A stretch of 64,000 bases of DNA from Ancylobacter defluvii (GTDB taxonomy: Bacteria > Pseudomonadota > Alphaproteobacteria > Rhizobiales > Xanthobacteraceae): NCBI RefSeq assembly GCF_018390605.1, contig NZ_JAHBGD010000027.1, positions 124,001 to 188,000 on the forward strand, given 5' to 3'. The position numbers and the translations under genes were made by a program. The notes under the pieces were generated by a model, which was not told the DNA's origin, did not search any database, and was given only the letters and a program-made list of their open reading frames with translations. Below, piece by piece: positions 27,112-36,212 of this stretch (its first letter is position 1; each line of letters starts with the position of its first letter).

Positions 27112-30100
27112 TTGAGCGACAACCCTTGTCGCTGCCCCTGGCGCATCGCCTCGGCCTGCTTCAACCCCTCGGCGGTGCGCTGCTGGGCGGCGAGCTGCTG
27201 CGCCGTGCGCATCGTTGACCAGGCAGATTTCAGCTCATCGCGCTGGCCGGCGCTCATGCCGGTGGCAAGCTTCTCGAAGGTGGGTCCGTCAGGTGTCTTC
27301 GCTCTGTTGGCAAGCATGGACCGCTCGCTGAACCGCTCGTTGACGGTCCGAGCGAACCCTTCGAGCTCTGCCATCACCATCTTGTCCTCGAGGGAGAAGG
27401 CGAGTGCGGCAGGCAGATCGTTTCGATCGATCGCGTCGCGGACTTTTTCGAGTGTCTGCCTGGCCATCGACGACAGCGCCGGAATGTCGACCGCGACCTT
27501 GACGCGCGCCGCGCGTTCCTCCGTCTCGTGCTTGCGTTTGGCCTCGGCACGTAGCCGCAGATAGCGCTCGAGGTCATGGGCGAGCGCCGGCACATTCAGC
27601 GCCGCGCGTTCGCGATCCTCTCGGTCGGCGCGGCTGGTGAGAAGGCCGGTCTTGCCCTTGAGTGCACCGAAGCTCTCAGGCTTCGCGGCGATCGTCGACA
27701 GGGTGGATTTGGCGGTGTCGGCGTTCCTGATCATGCCGTCGACGTCGACCTTGCGGAACGCGGCCTCCGGCTCGGCGAAGACGAAGCGGAAGCGGGTCGA
27801 GACCTCCTCCCATTGCCTCGATAGGGCGGGATCGGCGGCGAGCCTGTCCTCGACGGCCTTGTCGATCGATTTGGCGAATGCGGTGATGCCCGCGACCATG
27901 GGTCTGGCCTCCTTGTTCGTTTGCGGGATGGTGTGTTTCGAGGAGACGCCGAGGCCGAACCGGGCAGCGACCACGGCGAGGCGGCCGGCCAGACGGGCGA
28001 GCTTGTCCTTCTGCCGGATGGTCCAACGCAGCCTGTCGGCGGCGAGCGTGCGGGCGACGCGGACGAGATGCAGGCCTCGCGCCTCGGCGAAACGCAGAGC
28101 GGCGCGATAGGAACCGGCGCGCTCATAGTCGAGCGTGGTTTCCTTGCCCCGATGCTGCGACAGGATCTGCGTCAGGCCGCCGGCCTTCCGGAAGGAGTGC
28201 GCTCCATAGTAGAGGCCGACATCCTCGCGATGGCGGGTCAGCGCCACATAGGAGAGATGCCGGTCGAGCGAGAGCGTGGCGAGCACCTTGACCCGGTCGA
28301 CGGTCGCGCCTTGCGACTTGTGGATGGTGGTCGCATAGCCGTGATCGACATGGGCGTAGAAGCGCTGGTCGACCTCAATGCTTCGACGGTGTTCGCCCTC
28401 GCCGACCATGGCCTTGAACCAGCCTAGCCGCACCTCGACGACATGGGCGATCATGCCATTCTTCACGCCGATCGCTGCATCGTTCTTCAGCAACACAATC
28501 TGGTCGCCGGGAGCGAAGTTGCGCGCACCATCTTCGGTGCGGAAGGCATGGCCTTCTTCCACGAGGCCACGCTCGACCAGCTTTGCCCGCGCCATATCGT
28601 TGAGCGCACGCACGTCGCGCCGGAGATGGGCGAGGATCAGCATCGATTTCCCCGGATCGTAATCACGGCTCCAGTCCTCGATCAGCGCCTTGAGGGCATC
28701 GAACTTGAACGTTCGGGGCTCGAGCTTGCCGTTCGCCTCGTAGCTCTTCAGCGCTGCGGCGACATTCCCCCGCGCGAGATCGAGCGAGGCCTCGCGCATC
28801 CATTGTTCGCGCTGGCGATAGATCGTCTCGAGTTCGGCATAGCCGGTGCGGTCGGCGATGGCGCGGAAGGCCGCGCCGGCCTCGATCGGCTGAAGCTGAT
28901 CGGGATCGCCGATGAGCACCAGCTTGGCACCAGCCTTCACCACGGTCTCGACGAAGAGCGCCATCTGTCGCGACGACACCATGCCGGCTTCGTCGAGCAC
29001 GAATACGGTCTTGTTGTCGAGCGCCTCGCGTCCCTTGCTCCACGCCAGTTCCCATGACGCAAGCGTGCGGGAGGATATGCCGGCTTCCTTCTCCAAGCCC
29101 TCGGCCGCCTTGCCGGCAAGCGCGGCGCCGACCACGCGATAACCGGCCGCTTCCCAGACCTCCTGTGCGGCCTTCATCATCGTGGTCTTGCCGGCACCGG
29201 CGCGACCGACGACAGCGGCCAGCCGTCCGTCGCCGACGACATGGGCTATCGCCACGCGCTGCTCTTCCGAGAGCCGGGCATGACGCTGGAACGCCGCCTC
29301 GAGCACCGTCTCGCGAACGCCATACGAGGATCGCGCGGCGAGCCACATGGCGCGATTGGCCATCTCGGCTTCGAGCCTGATCAGCTCGCGCGTCGTGTAT
29401 TTGGCGGGCTCACGGACACCGCTTGCGAAGCCGATGCGCTCAGCTTCCAGCCGCAGCACGTCCGGGCTCTGAAGGATGCGCGCTTGGAGCTGCCGGAAGG
29501 TACCGGCATCATCGACATAGCGATGCAGCACCTTGGCGATGTCGCGCTCAGTGAAGACGCTCATCTCGCGCGTGACGAGGTCGAGCACGATTTCCGGCCG
29601 GCGCAGGATGCGCTCCCGGTTCTCGAGCCTCCGCTCCTCGTGGAGCGCGACACGCTCCAGCCTGGGCGACCACCCAGCCACCCCCTCCTTCCGGTCGATC
29701 GCCTTCGCCGCCACACCGATATGGGTCGTCGGCACGAGGTCAATGCCCCGCTCGGCATAGGATCGCCCGTCGACGTGGATGTCGAGGCCGGCAAGAGCCA
29801 GATGCCTGTTCTGGAGGTCGAGCCAACTCTCGCGCTGCTCGATGAATTCGGTCTTCTCACCGGACCACAGCCGATAGACGATCTTGCCGGCGTCATTGCG
29901 CAGCGGTGCACCGTCATCGCCGAGCACCGCAACCTTCTTCGACCCGAAGCCAGCTTCGGTCAGCGGTCGCAACGTCGTCATCAGGTGAATGTGCGGATTG
30001 CCCGGCTCGTCGTGGAATACCCAGTCCGCGACCTGCCCGCGGGCCAGCACCTGTGTCTCGACGAACGCGCGCACCAGAGCGATGTTCTGGTCCACCGACA

Positions 30101-30416
30101 GCTCGACCGGCAGCGCGATGATGAATTCCCTGGCGAGCTGGGCATCGGAGCGCTTCTCGAAGGCCTCGACGGCGTTCCAGAACGCTTCCGCGGCCCCTGC
30201 GACCGAACGATCCGCGATCAGGCGGAGTGCCCATTCCGGCGCATCGGCCGGCAGCAGAAATTCCTCATGCCGGAGCCCGCGCTTGGCGGAATAGTCGACC
30301 ATCCGCCCTTCGGCCTCGTGCTCCATCCGCGCGCAATGGCGATACGCCGCAGACAGCACCGCGCTGCGGCCGGAGCCGCGCGAGATGAGCTGGGGCGTGA
30401 AATGCGTGATGGCCAA
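27108..30416 (-). CDS. traA: Ti-type conjugative relaxase-helicase TraA
   Basis: About 1102 residues. The start is set at a TTG (30416) giving the conserved N-terminus AITHFTPQLISRGSGRSAV; the longer ATG frame from 30557 would run through oriT. The MobA/MobL relaxase domain (1 to about 200) has the metal histidines in FHDEPGNPHIHL (H135, H142, H144). The TraI-like helicase follows, with Walker A GRAGAGKTTMM (404-414), Walker B FVLDEAGM, and IHKSQGATVDRV with ALTRHRED near the end of the helicase. It nicks oriT, which lies about 100 bases from its start, and unwinds the strand for export. The stop overlaps traF. Confidence 0.94.
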   Translation of the reverse strand: MAITHFTPQLISRGSGRSAVLSAAYRHCARMEHEAEGRMVDYSAKRGLRHEEFLLPADAPEWALRLIADRSVAGAAEAFWNAVEAFEKRSDAQLAREFIIALPVELSVDQNIALVRAFVETQVLARGQVADWVFHDEPGNPHIHLMTTLRPLTEAGFGSKKVAVLGDDGAPLRNDAGKIVYRLWSGEKTEFIEQRESWLDLQNRHLALAGLDIHVDGRSYAERGIDLVPTTHIGVAAKAIDRKEGVAGWSPRLERVALHEERRLENRERILRRPEIVLDLVTREMSVFTERDIAKVLHRYVDDAGTFRQLQARILQSPDVLRLEAERIGFASGVREPAKYTTRELIRLEAEMANRAMWLAARSSYGVRETVLEAAFQRHARLSEEQRVAIAHVVGDGRLAAVVGRAGAGKTTMMKAAQEVWEAAGYRVVGAALAGKAAEGLEKEAGISSRTLASWELAWSKGREALDNKTVFVLDEAGMVSSRQMALFVETVVKAGAKLVLIGDPDQLQPIEAGAAFRAIADRTGYAELETIYRQREQWMREASLDLARGNVAAALKSYEANGKLEPRTFKFDALKALIEDWSRDYDPGKSMLILAHLRRDVRALNDMARAKLVERGLVEEGHAFRTEDGARNFAPGDQIVLLKNDAAIGVKNGMIAHVVEVRLGWFKAMVGEGEHRRSIEVDQRFYAHVDHGYATTIHKSQGATVDRVKVLATLSLDRHLSYVALTRHREDVGLYYGAHSFRKAGGLTQILSQHRGKETTLDYERAGSYRAALRFAEARGLHLVRVARTLAADRLRWTIRQKDKLARLAGRLAVVAARFGLGVSSKHTIPQTNKEARPMVAGITAFAKSIDKAVEDRLAADPALSRQWEEVSTRFRFVFAEPEAAFRKVDVDGMIRNADTAKSTLSTIAAKPESFGALKGKTGLLTSRADREDRERAALNVPALAHDLERYLRLRAEAKRKHETEERAARVKVAVDIPALSSMARQTLEKVRDAIDRNDLPAALAFSLEDKMVMAELEGFARTVNERFSERSMLANRAKTPDGPTFEKLATGMSAGQRDELKSAWSTMRTAQQLAAQQRTAEGLKQAEAMRQGQRQGLSLK

Positions 30417-30516
30417 GACGGCGCAGGCTCCCGAACGACAACGGAACACAGGCGTTCGTCGGGAGCGGCGGCCGAGCCCCGCCGGCACGGGAAGCTCCCA
30501 CGCGGCAGGTGGAGCA

Positions 30517-30555
30517 GGGCGTCGCGGCAGCGACGTATTACTGCGCCCTTGGACC
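30517..30555. other. oriT: oriT of Ti-plasmid (RSF1010-like) type
   Basis: Between the divergent traA and traC genes lies an inverted repeat GTCGC-GGCA-GCGAC (30521-30534) directly followed by TATTACTGCGCCCTTGG (30536-30552). Read on the other strand this is CCAAGGGCGCA followed by a T/A-rich tract and the inverted repeat, which is the arrangement of the Ti-plasmid oriT and its nick region. Position, orientation and sequence all fit TraA as the cognate relaxase. Confidence 0.88.
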
Positions 30556-30588
30556 ATTCCTTCGACGGCCGGGATGATCGACCAAAGT

Positions 30589-30617
30589 GTCGGCTACGCC
30601 GACGTGCAAATCTGCAC
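30589..30617. promoter_or_regulatory. Two adjacent inverted repeats upstream of traC
   Basis: A 6-base-pair hairpin GTCGGC-TAC-GCCGAC (30589-30603) is followed at once by the palindrome GTGCAAATCTGCAC (30604-30617; arms GTGCA/TGCAC). They lie between oriT and the traC ribosome site and are probable protein-binding sites for control of tra expression or for relaxosome assembly. The second palindrome recurs, in the opposite orientation, at 61021-61034. Confidence 0.55.
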
Positions 30618-30693
30618 CTTTCGATCACAGGGCGTCCGGAAGACCCTTCCCCGATGCGATCCGTACCGAGCGCAACAGGAGGTCCAACCGGAA

Positions 30694-30990
30694 ATGAAGA
30701 AGCCATCGTCGAAAATCCGCGAGGAAATCGCCCGCCTCCAGGAACAGCTCAAGTCTGCCGAAACGCGAGAGGCCGAGCGGATCGGTCGCCTCGCACTGAG
30801 GGCGGGCCTTGGCGAGATCGAGATCGACGAGGGCGAGCTGCAGGCCGCGTTCGAGGAGATCGCCGGCCGGTTTCGCGGGAGGGGAGAAAAGACGATCGGG
30901 AGGAAGGGGGCGGGAGCAGGAAGCGATGCCGGCGTTTCGGCCACGAAGGTCGCGGCTGGCGCGGCTGCGGATGGCGCTGGCGAGGTGTGA
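30694..30990 (+). CDS. traC: Conjugal transfer protein TraC
   Basis: A 98-residue protein. The ATG at 30694 has AGGAGG 11 bases upstream; longer in-frame starts would cross oriT. It begins with a basic helix ([20 protein letters not shown]), then [20 protein letters not shown] and FEEIAGRFR, the ribbon-helix-like pattern of Ti-type TraC, and ends in a low-complexity Gly/Ala tail. TraC is an accessory DNA-processing (relaxosome) protein. First gene of traC-traD-traG, divergent from traA. Confidence 0.88.
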   Translation: MKKPSSKIREEIARLQEQLKSAETREAERIGRLALRAGLGEIEIDEGELQAAFEEIAGRFRGRGEKTIGRKGAGAGSDAGVSATKVAAGAAADGAGEV

Positions 30991-30994
30991 GCGT

Positions 30995-31210
30995 ATGCGC
31001 CAGGCCTCATCGACAGAAGCCCGCAAGAAGGACACGCGCGAAAAGATCGAGCTCGGCGGCCTGATCGCCAAGGCGGGCCTTCGCTATGAGAAACGCGCCG
31101 TCCTGCTCGGGGCGCTGATCGAGCTTGGCCGACGGTTGAAGGCTGACGAGGCCGAACGAGCGCGGCTCGCGGCGATCGGCGCGAAAGCCTTCGGCAATGA
31201 CGGCGAGTAG
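30995..31210 (+). CDS. traD: Conjugal transfer protein TraD
   Basis: A 71-residue protein, start at 30995, four bases after the traC stop, with GAGGTG ahead. The core [20 protein letters not shown] and [14 protein letters not shown] is the conserved signature of Ti-type TraD, a small relaxosome-associated protein (distinct from the F-plasmid coupling protein of the same name). Its end overlaps the traG start by 14 bases, so the three genes are coupled. Confidence 0.9.
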   Translation: MRQASSTEARKKDTREKIELGGLIAKAGLRYEKRAVLLGALIELGRRLKADEAERARLAAIGAKAFGNDGE

Positions 31211-33089
31211 GCTCCTGCTCGCGATCGTGCCGGTCGCGCTGATGATCGGCGTGCTGATCGGCCTGTCCGGGTTCGAGCAGGCGCTCGCCGCACTCGGCAA
31301 GACCGACGCACAGCGCCTGCTGTTCGGTCGCGCCGGGCTCGCGCTGCCGTTCCTGGCCGCCGCTACGGTCGGCGTGATCTTCCTCTTCGCCGCCGCCGGC
31401 GCCGCCAATATCCGCCCGGCCGGATGGGGCGTGGTCGCGGGATGCGCGATGGCGATCATCATCGCCGTGCTGCGCGCGACGTCGCGGTCGTCGACGCTTG
31501 CACAGGTCGATCCGGCATACCCGATCGGCGCCGGTGCCGCTCTGATCGTCGGATGCTTCGCCCTGCGCGTCGCCGTGAAAGGTAACGCCGCCTTCGCCGC
31601 GTCGGCGCCGAAGCGCGTTCACGGCAGACGCGCGCTTCACGGTGACGCCGACTGGATGTCGAGGCCAAAGGCGGCAAAGCTCTTTCCCGAAACTGGCGGT
31701 ATCGTCGTCGGTGAGCGCTATCGTGTCGACCGGGACAGCGCGGCAGCCATGCCGTTCCGCGCCATGGACCGGCAGAGCTGGGGCGCGGGTGGTCACTCGC
31801 CGCTGCTCTGCTTCGACGCCTCCTTCGGCTCCTCCCACGGCATCGTCTTCGCTGGTTCCGGCGGCTATAAGACGACCTCGGTGACTGTCCCGACCGCGCT
31901 CAAATGGGGCGGCGCGCTCATCGTGCTCGATCCCTCGAACGAGGTCGCGCCCATGGTGATCGACCATCGCCGCGCGGCCGGGCGCACCGTCCATGTGCTC
32001 GACCCGAAAGAGCCGGTCACCGGATTCAACGCGCTGGACTGGATCGGCCGTTTCGGCGGCACGAAGGAAGAGGACATCGCCGCGGTCGCCTCGTGGATCA
32101 TGAGCGACAGCGGTGGTGCGCGCGGTGTCCGTGACGACTTCTTCCGCGCCTCGGCCTTGCAGCTCTTGACCGCGCTCATCGCCGACGTCTGCCTGTCGGG
32201 GCACACGGACGAGAAGGATCAAACGCTGCGCCAGGTGCGCGCCAATCTGTCCGAGCCGGAGCCGAAGCTGCGATCGCGTTTGCAGGAGATCTATGACGGC
32301 TCGCAATCGCCGTTCGTAAAGGAGAACGTCGCAGTCTTCGTCAACATGACGCCGGAGACCTTCTCCGGCGTCTACGCCAATGCGGTGAAGGAAACCCACT
32401 GGCTGAGCTACCCCAACTATGCCGCTCTGGTGTCAGGTTCCAGCTTTCTCTCCGACGATCTCGCTGCCGGTCAGACCGATGTGTTCATCAATCTAGATCT
32501 GAAGACGCTGGAAACGCATGCCGGCCTTGCACGCGTGATCATCGGCTCGTTCATGAACGCCATCTACAACCGCAATGGCGAGGTGACGGGCCGCGCATTG
32601 TTCCTACTCGATGAGGTGGCCCGGCTGGGTTTCATGCGCATCCTGGAGACCGCGCGCGACGCCGGCCGCAAATACGGCATCACCCTCACTTTGCTTTTCC
32701 AATCGATCGGCCAGATGCGCGAGACCTGGGGCGGACGCGACGCCGCCAGCAAATGGTTCGAGTCGGCGAGCTGGATCAGCTTCGCCGCCATCAACGATCC
32801 CGAGACCGCCGATTACATCTCGAAGCACTGTGGCACCACCACGGTCGAGATCGACCAGGTCAGCCGGTCGTCACAGGCTTCCGGCTCCTCGCGCACGCGC
32901 TCGAAGCAGCTCGCAGCCCGCCCGCTGATCCAGCCGCACGAGGTGCTGCGCATGCGCACCGACGAGCAGATCGTCTTCACCGCCGGCAATGCGCCACTGC
33001 GCTGCGGACGCGCCATCTGGTTCCGCCGTGGCGATATGAAGGCCTGTGTCGAGACGAACAGGTTCCACCGCAAGGACCGACAGGCATGA
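31197..33089 (+). CDS. traG: Type IV coupling protein TraG
   Basis: A 630-residue VirD4/TraG coupling ATPase. Membrane helices in the first about 125 residues ([38 protein letters not shown], and others) anchor it in the inner membrane. Walker A is GSGGYKTTS at 220-228, and the Walker B region is [12 protein letters not shown] near residue 470, followed by [12 protein letters not shown]. It links the relaxosome to the type IV secretion channel and powers DNA export. Full length for the family. No trb channel genes follow it here, unlike in complete Ti-type elements. Confidence 0.94.
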   Translation: MTASRLLLAIVPVALMIGVLIGLSGFEQALAALGKTDAQRLLFGRAGLALPFLAAATVGVIFLFAAAGAANIRPAGWGVVAGCAMAIIIAVLRATSRSSTLAQVDPAYPIGAGAALIVGCFALRVAVKGNAAFAASAPKRVHGRRALHGDADWMSRPKAAKLFPETGGIVVGERYRVDRDSAAAMPFRAMDRQSWGAGGHSPLLCFDASFGSSHGIVFAGSGGYKTTSVTVPTALKWGGALIVLDPSNEVAPMVIDHRRAAGRTVHVLDPKEPVTGFNALDWIGRFGGTKEEDIAAVASWIMSDSGGARGVRDDFFRASALQLLTALIADVCLSGHTDEKDQTLRQVRANLSEPEPKLRSRLQEIYDGSQSPFVKENVAVFVNMTPETFSGVYANAVKETHWLSYPNYAALVSGSSFLSDDLAAGQTDVFINLDLKTLETHAGLARVIIGSFMNAIYNRNGEVTGRALFLLDEVARLGFMRILETARDAGRKYGITLTLLFQSIGQMRETWGGRDAASKWFESASWISFAAINDPETADYISKHCGTTTVEIDQVSRSSQASGSSRTRSKQLAARPLIQPHEVLRMRTDEQIVFTAGNAPLRCGRAIWFRRGDMKACVETNRFHRKDRQA

Positions 33090-33198
33090 TCGCGCCGCGC
33101 GACGGCGGTCCAGGACTTCACCGGAATGAATCAGTCGGCCCCAACCGATTCAAAACTCTGGTTGGACGCGGCTTGCCGCGCGCGCGATTCTTGATCTC

Positions 33199-33642
33199 AT
33201 GATTGCGCAGCCCTACCAGCTCTATGTCGAACGGCGGGACCCGGCCCGCAACATGGCCCGCTATTACGTGCTGTCGATCGAACCGACGCTGTTCGGCGAC
33301 GTCTGCCTCACCCGCCGCTGGGGGCGTATCGGCGCGCGCGGACAGGCAAAGCACCACTCCTTCGAACGCGAGGACGAGGCCGTCCGGCTGTTCCTTGAAC
33401 TGCTGCGAGGCAAGCGAAAGCGCGGTTATAGGCCGACGGCCCAAGAGACCGCGAAGGTCGCACCTCAGCCAATGCCTGGTCTTTGTGAGGCCGCCGCTGA
33501 GAGGGAAGCGGCCTCCCCTGACATGGGAACGGCCCTGCCTGAAGAGGCAGGGCCGTCTGGCGGTCCCGATCAGTCCCGGTTCGGGCGGGACCAGATGAGC
33601 TGGAGGCCGTCCTCGCCTTCCACCTCGACCAGCGTGGCGTAG
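33199..33642 (+). CDS. WGR-domain protein
   Basis: A 147-residue frame starting at 33199. Residues about 5-75 are a WGR domain: [20 protein letters not shown], the W-G-R signature in [13 protein letters not shown], and [18 protein letters not shown] domains occur in poly(ADP-ribose) polymerases and as stand-alone proteins on rhizobial mobile elements, where they may bind nucleic acid. After residue about 95 the sequence is low in conservation and contains a strong hairpin in the DNA (33529-33556), and the last 25 codons are antisense to the DUF736 gene. The real gene may therefore be shorter in its ancestor. Confidence 0.82.
   Translation: MIAQPYQLYVERRDPARNMARYYVLSIEPTLFGDVCLTRRWGRIGARGQAKHHSFEREDEAVRLFLELLRGKRKRGYRPTAQETAKVAPQPMPGLCEAAAEREAASPDMGTALPEEAGPSGGPDQSRFGRDQMSWRPSSPSTSTSVA
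33529..33556. terminator. Bidirectional hairpin terminator
   Basis: A perfect 12-base-pair stem (ACGGCCCTGCCT paired with AGGCAGGGCCGT) closed by a GAAG loop, lying between the plus-strand tra/WGR genes and the convergent DUF736 gene. There is no long T run, but position and stem strength fit a terminator serving both directions. It lies inside the WGR reading frame. Confidence 0.6.
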
Positions 33643-33884
33643 ATCGGCGCCGGGAAGCTCGGATCGTCCAGCTTGACCGAGAGATAGTCGCGGCCGGTCT
33701 GCTCGGAGTGCTTCTGCCAGCCCGCCCCGAGTTCAACCGAGCCCGCCGCGAAGATGCGGAAGTGCGGTCCCTTTTCCGAGGGGTTGTCGACGCGCTGGAA
33801 GCGGGCCTTGACGTTGAGGGTCAGGGTGCGGATCGAGCCGGTGAAGCCGTTCTCGGTGGAGGTGAAGGTGCCGATGGTCGCCAT
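33570..33884 (-). CDS. DUF736 family protein
   Basis: A 104-residue protein, full length for the family. It opens with [20 protein letters not shown] and continues with [40 protein letters not shown] and [15 protein letters not shown], all hallmark segments. DUF736 proteins are small, mostly beta proteins found almost only on conjugative and integrative elements of Proteobacteria, usually next to ardC as here; their function is unknown. It has a long leader (33885 upward) that shares a motif with the ardC leader. Confidence 0.93.
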   Translation of the reverse strand: MATIGTFTSTENGFTGSIRTLTLNVKARFQRVDNPSEKGPHFRIFAAGSVELGAGWQKHSEQTGRDYLSVKLDDPSFPAPIYATLVEVEGEDGLQLIWSRPNRD

Positions 33885-34534
33885 TGTCGTCTTCCTTGTC
33901 CTGAGTTCCGGGCCGCGCCCTTCGCGGCCTCGATGGCAGTCGCAAGGACCGGGGACGATCGGACCGCACCCAACCGGGGTCCCCGTCGCGCCTTCGTGAC
34001 GGGGTGGTGATGGGCCGGAACGCAGTGGAGGGCGGCAGAAAGCGGCTTTGTTGATCCGCGAGGAATGCGGACGACGTTCGCAGGGGAAGAAAGTCGCGCA
34101 AGGCCGTTGCGGGAAAACGATCGAGGCGAAGCCGTTCTCCGGTCAGACATGCCCCATCGAGCCCGCAGGAGGGACGGCCGTTCAAAGAAGGGAAAGGAGC
34201 GCGCACGAAGGCCCACTCGGCCCCGTCCACCATTAGGGTCGGTGGACCTCGACAGCACGACATCCGTCAGCTGCGCTCTATCAGGCGGAACGATCTCCCG
34301 GAGAGCATCGCACGAACAGACCGGCCCGGTGGAGGGACAGCTCCCGCATGGCGGGGAAGCCTCCCTGCAGATGGGCGCCATAATATCGTCATGCGATGAC
34401 AGCCTCGGCCTTGGCCGCTCTGGCAGCGGCATCATCGAGGCCCGTAGCGAGAATCGACGCATGCCTGGCGCCGCTGCCGCGAATCAGGACCCACCCCATC
34501 TGGATCCGCGAACCGCTTTCCAGGGGCGAAAACG
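33885..34534. other. Long leader region of DUF736
   Basis: About 650 bases with no gene I can support. A hairpin (CCCCGTC at 33981-33987 with GACGGGG at 33998-34004) lies about 100 bases upstream of the DUF736 start. The segment 34013-34036 reads GGCCGGAACGCAGTGGAGG plus CGGC and closely resembles 36304-36329 upstream of ardC, in the same orientation to the gene. This suggests a shared regulatory leader. The rest shows nothing recognisable. Confidence 0.5.
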
Positions 34535-34829
34535 TCAACCCTCGGGTAGTGTCTCCGGCCATCGCTGCGCGCCATGCAGGACGCGAAGAATACGAACCGT
34601 CGTTTCCGTCACGACATAGGCCGCGACATAAGGCGTGCCGGCAAATCACCAGTTCGCGCGTCCGGTCGATCCTTCAGGGACGGCCGCTTTCGGGAAAATC
34701 ACGCAGGCGACGCGCCGCACCCGCGATCCGCTCATCGATGGAAACCGCGGCGGACGGGTTATCCGCCTCGATATGAGAGAACATGCCGTCGCGATCGGAG
34801 AGCGCCCAGACTGACCAGACAAGCTTCAC
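34535..34829 (-). pseudogene. relE: RelE/ParE-type toxin, disrupted
   Basis: Translation from a GTG at 34829 gives KLVWSVWALSDRDGMFSHIE, then AAVSIDERIAGAARRL and RDFPESGRP, the start of a RelE/ParE toxin. A TGA then replaces the expected glycine codon after GRP. Continuing past it gives RIDRTRELVI, after which one extra base shifts the frame; in the restored frame the rest reads TPYVAAYVVTETTVRILRV and ends HGAQRWPETLPEG before a stop at 34535. Nonsense and frameshift together should abolish the toxin. The antitoxin gene nine bases upstream is intact. Confidence 0.85.
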
Positions 34830-34838
34830 GATCGGACG

Positions 34839-35114
34839 TTACTCGCGGCGTGCCGCGAAATGCATCTCCGCCTCATCGTCGGAGATATCGGGCCGGGTGT
34901 CGTTCAGCGCTTGTAGCACCTTGGCCCGGAACCAGACATCATGCGCCTCGCCGTTCGCCATCAGTTCCAGCGGAAGCGCGCCCTCATTGGCGGTCCGGGT
35001 GAGCAGGATGCGCACGGCATCGGACACCGTCAGGCCCATGCTTTCGAGCACGGCGGACGCGCGATCCCGGATTTCGGCATCGATGCGAGTTTGAACGAGA
35101 GCGTTTGCGACCAT
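34839..35114 (-). CDS. relB: RelB/DinJ-type antitoxin
   Basis: A 91-residue protein; start at 35114, preceded by GAGGAGG, rather than the longer frame from 35279. The N-terminal ribbon-helix-helix of the RelB/DinJ family is clear: ALVQTRIDAEIRDRASAVLE, SMGLTVSDAVRILLTRTANE, and GALPLEL. The C-terminal part (RPDISDDEAEMHFAARRE) would wrap the toxin. It should bind DNA as a dimer and repress its own promoter. The cognate toxin just downstream is broken, leaving an orphan antitoxin. Confidence 0.88.
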   Translation of the reverse strand: MVANALVQTRIDAEIRDRASAVLESMGLTVSDAVRILLTRTANEGALPLELMANGEAHDVWFRAKVLQALNDTRPDISDDEAEMHFAARRE

Positions 35115-35285
35115 CGGCGCCTCCTCTGCCGACCAATGTAATGCGATTGAATGACAATTGCCAGCCTTCTCCCGACCACTCATCCCTTGCACATGCTGGC
35201 GACGCAATAACCAGCCATCAGGATGGAGGCTCTCCGGATCGGGGAGGGCTCGCCGCCTTCCCCGAGATGATCGGAACATGCAACA

Positions 35286-36212
35286 TCAGGCGACCTCGCG
35301 CTGTTCAGAGACCGTCGGCTGGAGGCTGTGCAGGAAGGCGACGGCGCGCTGCGCCTGCGCCGCCGCCGAGAAGATCGCCCTCTTGTCCTCAGCCAGCACC
35401 TTTAGCCAGGACCCGAGATAGCTCGCGTGGTCAGGCCGAGGCTCGAGCTCCGGTGCGATGCCGAGATCCGCGCAGAGAAAGCAGCTCCCAAGTTCGGCAA
35501 TGAGCTCTTCGCGGGCACGTTCGCTCCTGTCCTTGCCATAGCGGCTGAGATCGCGGTTCACGCGATGTGGCGCCGATGTCCAATGGGTGGCCTCATGGCT
35601 GAGGACCGCGACGTAGCTCGCCGCGTCCCGGAATGTCTGGAAGGGCGGCATCTGGATGTGGTCACTGCCGGGGGAATAGAAGGCGCGATCACCGCCATGC
35701 CGGATCACCGCGCCAGTGTTGGCGAAAAAGCGATCGGCCTCTTCGATCCGTTCGATCGGATCGCGCACCGGCTCCGACTTCGCAGTGTAGCGCTCCGGCA
35801 GCCCGTCGATCTGCGCGACGTTGAAGGCGGTATAGGCCTTCAGGAAGGGGATTTCCCGCTCGACCTCGCCTCCGTTCCCATCGGCTTCGGCCTTGGTGAA
35901 GCGACTGGCGAAGACCACCATGGTGCCGGTCTCACCCTTGCGCACCGCGCCGCCGAGTTCGATCGCCTGCTTGAAGGTCATCCAGACCGGCGAAACGTAA
36001 CCGCGCGCCATCGCCTCCGACCACAGCAGCAGCACGTTCATGCCGGAATAGGGCAGGCCATTGTGCCGTAGCGGCCGCGTCACCCGGCCGATGGCATTCG
36101 TAGAACGCCACGGCTGCATCCAGGGACGCACGCCCTTCTCCAGGTCCGCCACGATCCTGTCGGTGATCCGCGCATAGATGTCGACGCGTGGCTTCTCTTC
36201 TTTCCTGCTCAT
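35286..36212 (-). CDS. ardC: ArdC-like antirestriction protein (ssDNA-binding and zincin-like peptidase)
   Basis: A 308-residue protein; start at 36212, preceded by GGAGG, not at the far longer open frame. The N-terminal ssDNA-binding domain has VDIYARITDRIVADLEKGV, PWMQPW and RHNGLPYSGMNVLLLW. The C-terminal zincin-like domain carries the metal motif H206-E-A-T-H210 in VLSHEATHWTSAP and the downstream glutamate in REELIAELGSCFL. ArdC proteins protect incoming single-stranded DNA from restriction in the new host. It belongs to the DUF736/WGR accessory set of the conjugative element. Confidence 0.93.
   Translation of the reverse strand: MSRKEEKPRVDIYARITDRIVADLEKGVRPWMQPWRSTNAIGRVTRPLRHNGLPYSGMNVLLLWSEAMARGYVSPVWMTFKQAIELGGAVRKGETGTMVVFASRFTKAEADGNGGEVEREIPFLKAYTAFNVAQIDGLPERYTAKSEPVRDPIERIEEADRFFANTGAVIRHGGDRAFYSPGSDHIQMPPFQTFRDAASYVAVLSHEATHWTSAPHRVNRDLSRYGKDRSERAREELIAELGSCFLCADLGIAPELEPRPDHASYLGSWLKVLAEDKRAIFSAAAQAQRAVAFLHSLQPTVSEQREVA

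Noticed and set aside
30417..30557. N-terminal extension of TraA to the ATG at 30557
   Set aside because: It would read through oriT; the conserved N-terminus begins at the TTG at 30416 and gives the usual TraA length.
30385..30693. N-terminal extension of TraC
   Set aside because: The frame is open upstream but crosses oriT and the inverted repeats; an AGGAGG site and family length favour the start at 30694.
29241..31064. Long plus-strand open frame of about 600 codons
   Set aside because: Most of it is antisense to traA, the rest reads across oriT and traC out of frame, and the translation is Arg/Gly/His-rich without any family pattern. G+C-rich DNA leaves such frames open.
34389..34649. 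Minus-strand ORF of 86 codons
   Set aside because: It is the frameshifted middle of the relE pseudogene run into the following sequence, not a separate gene.
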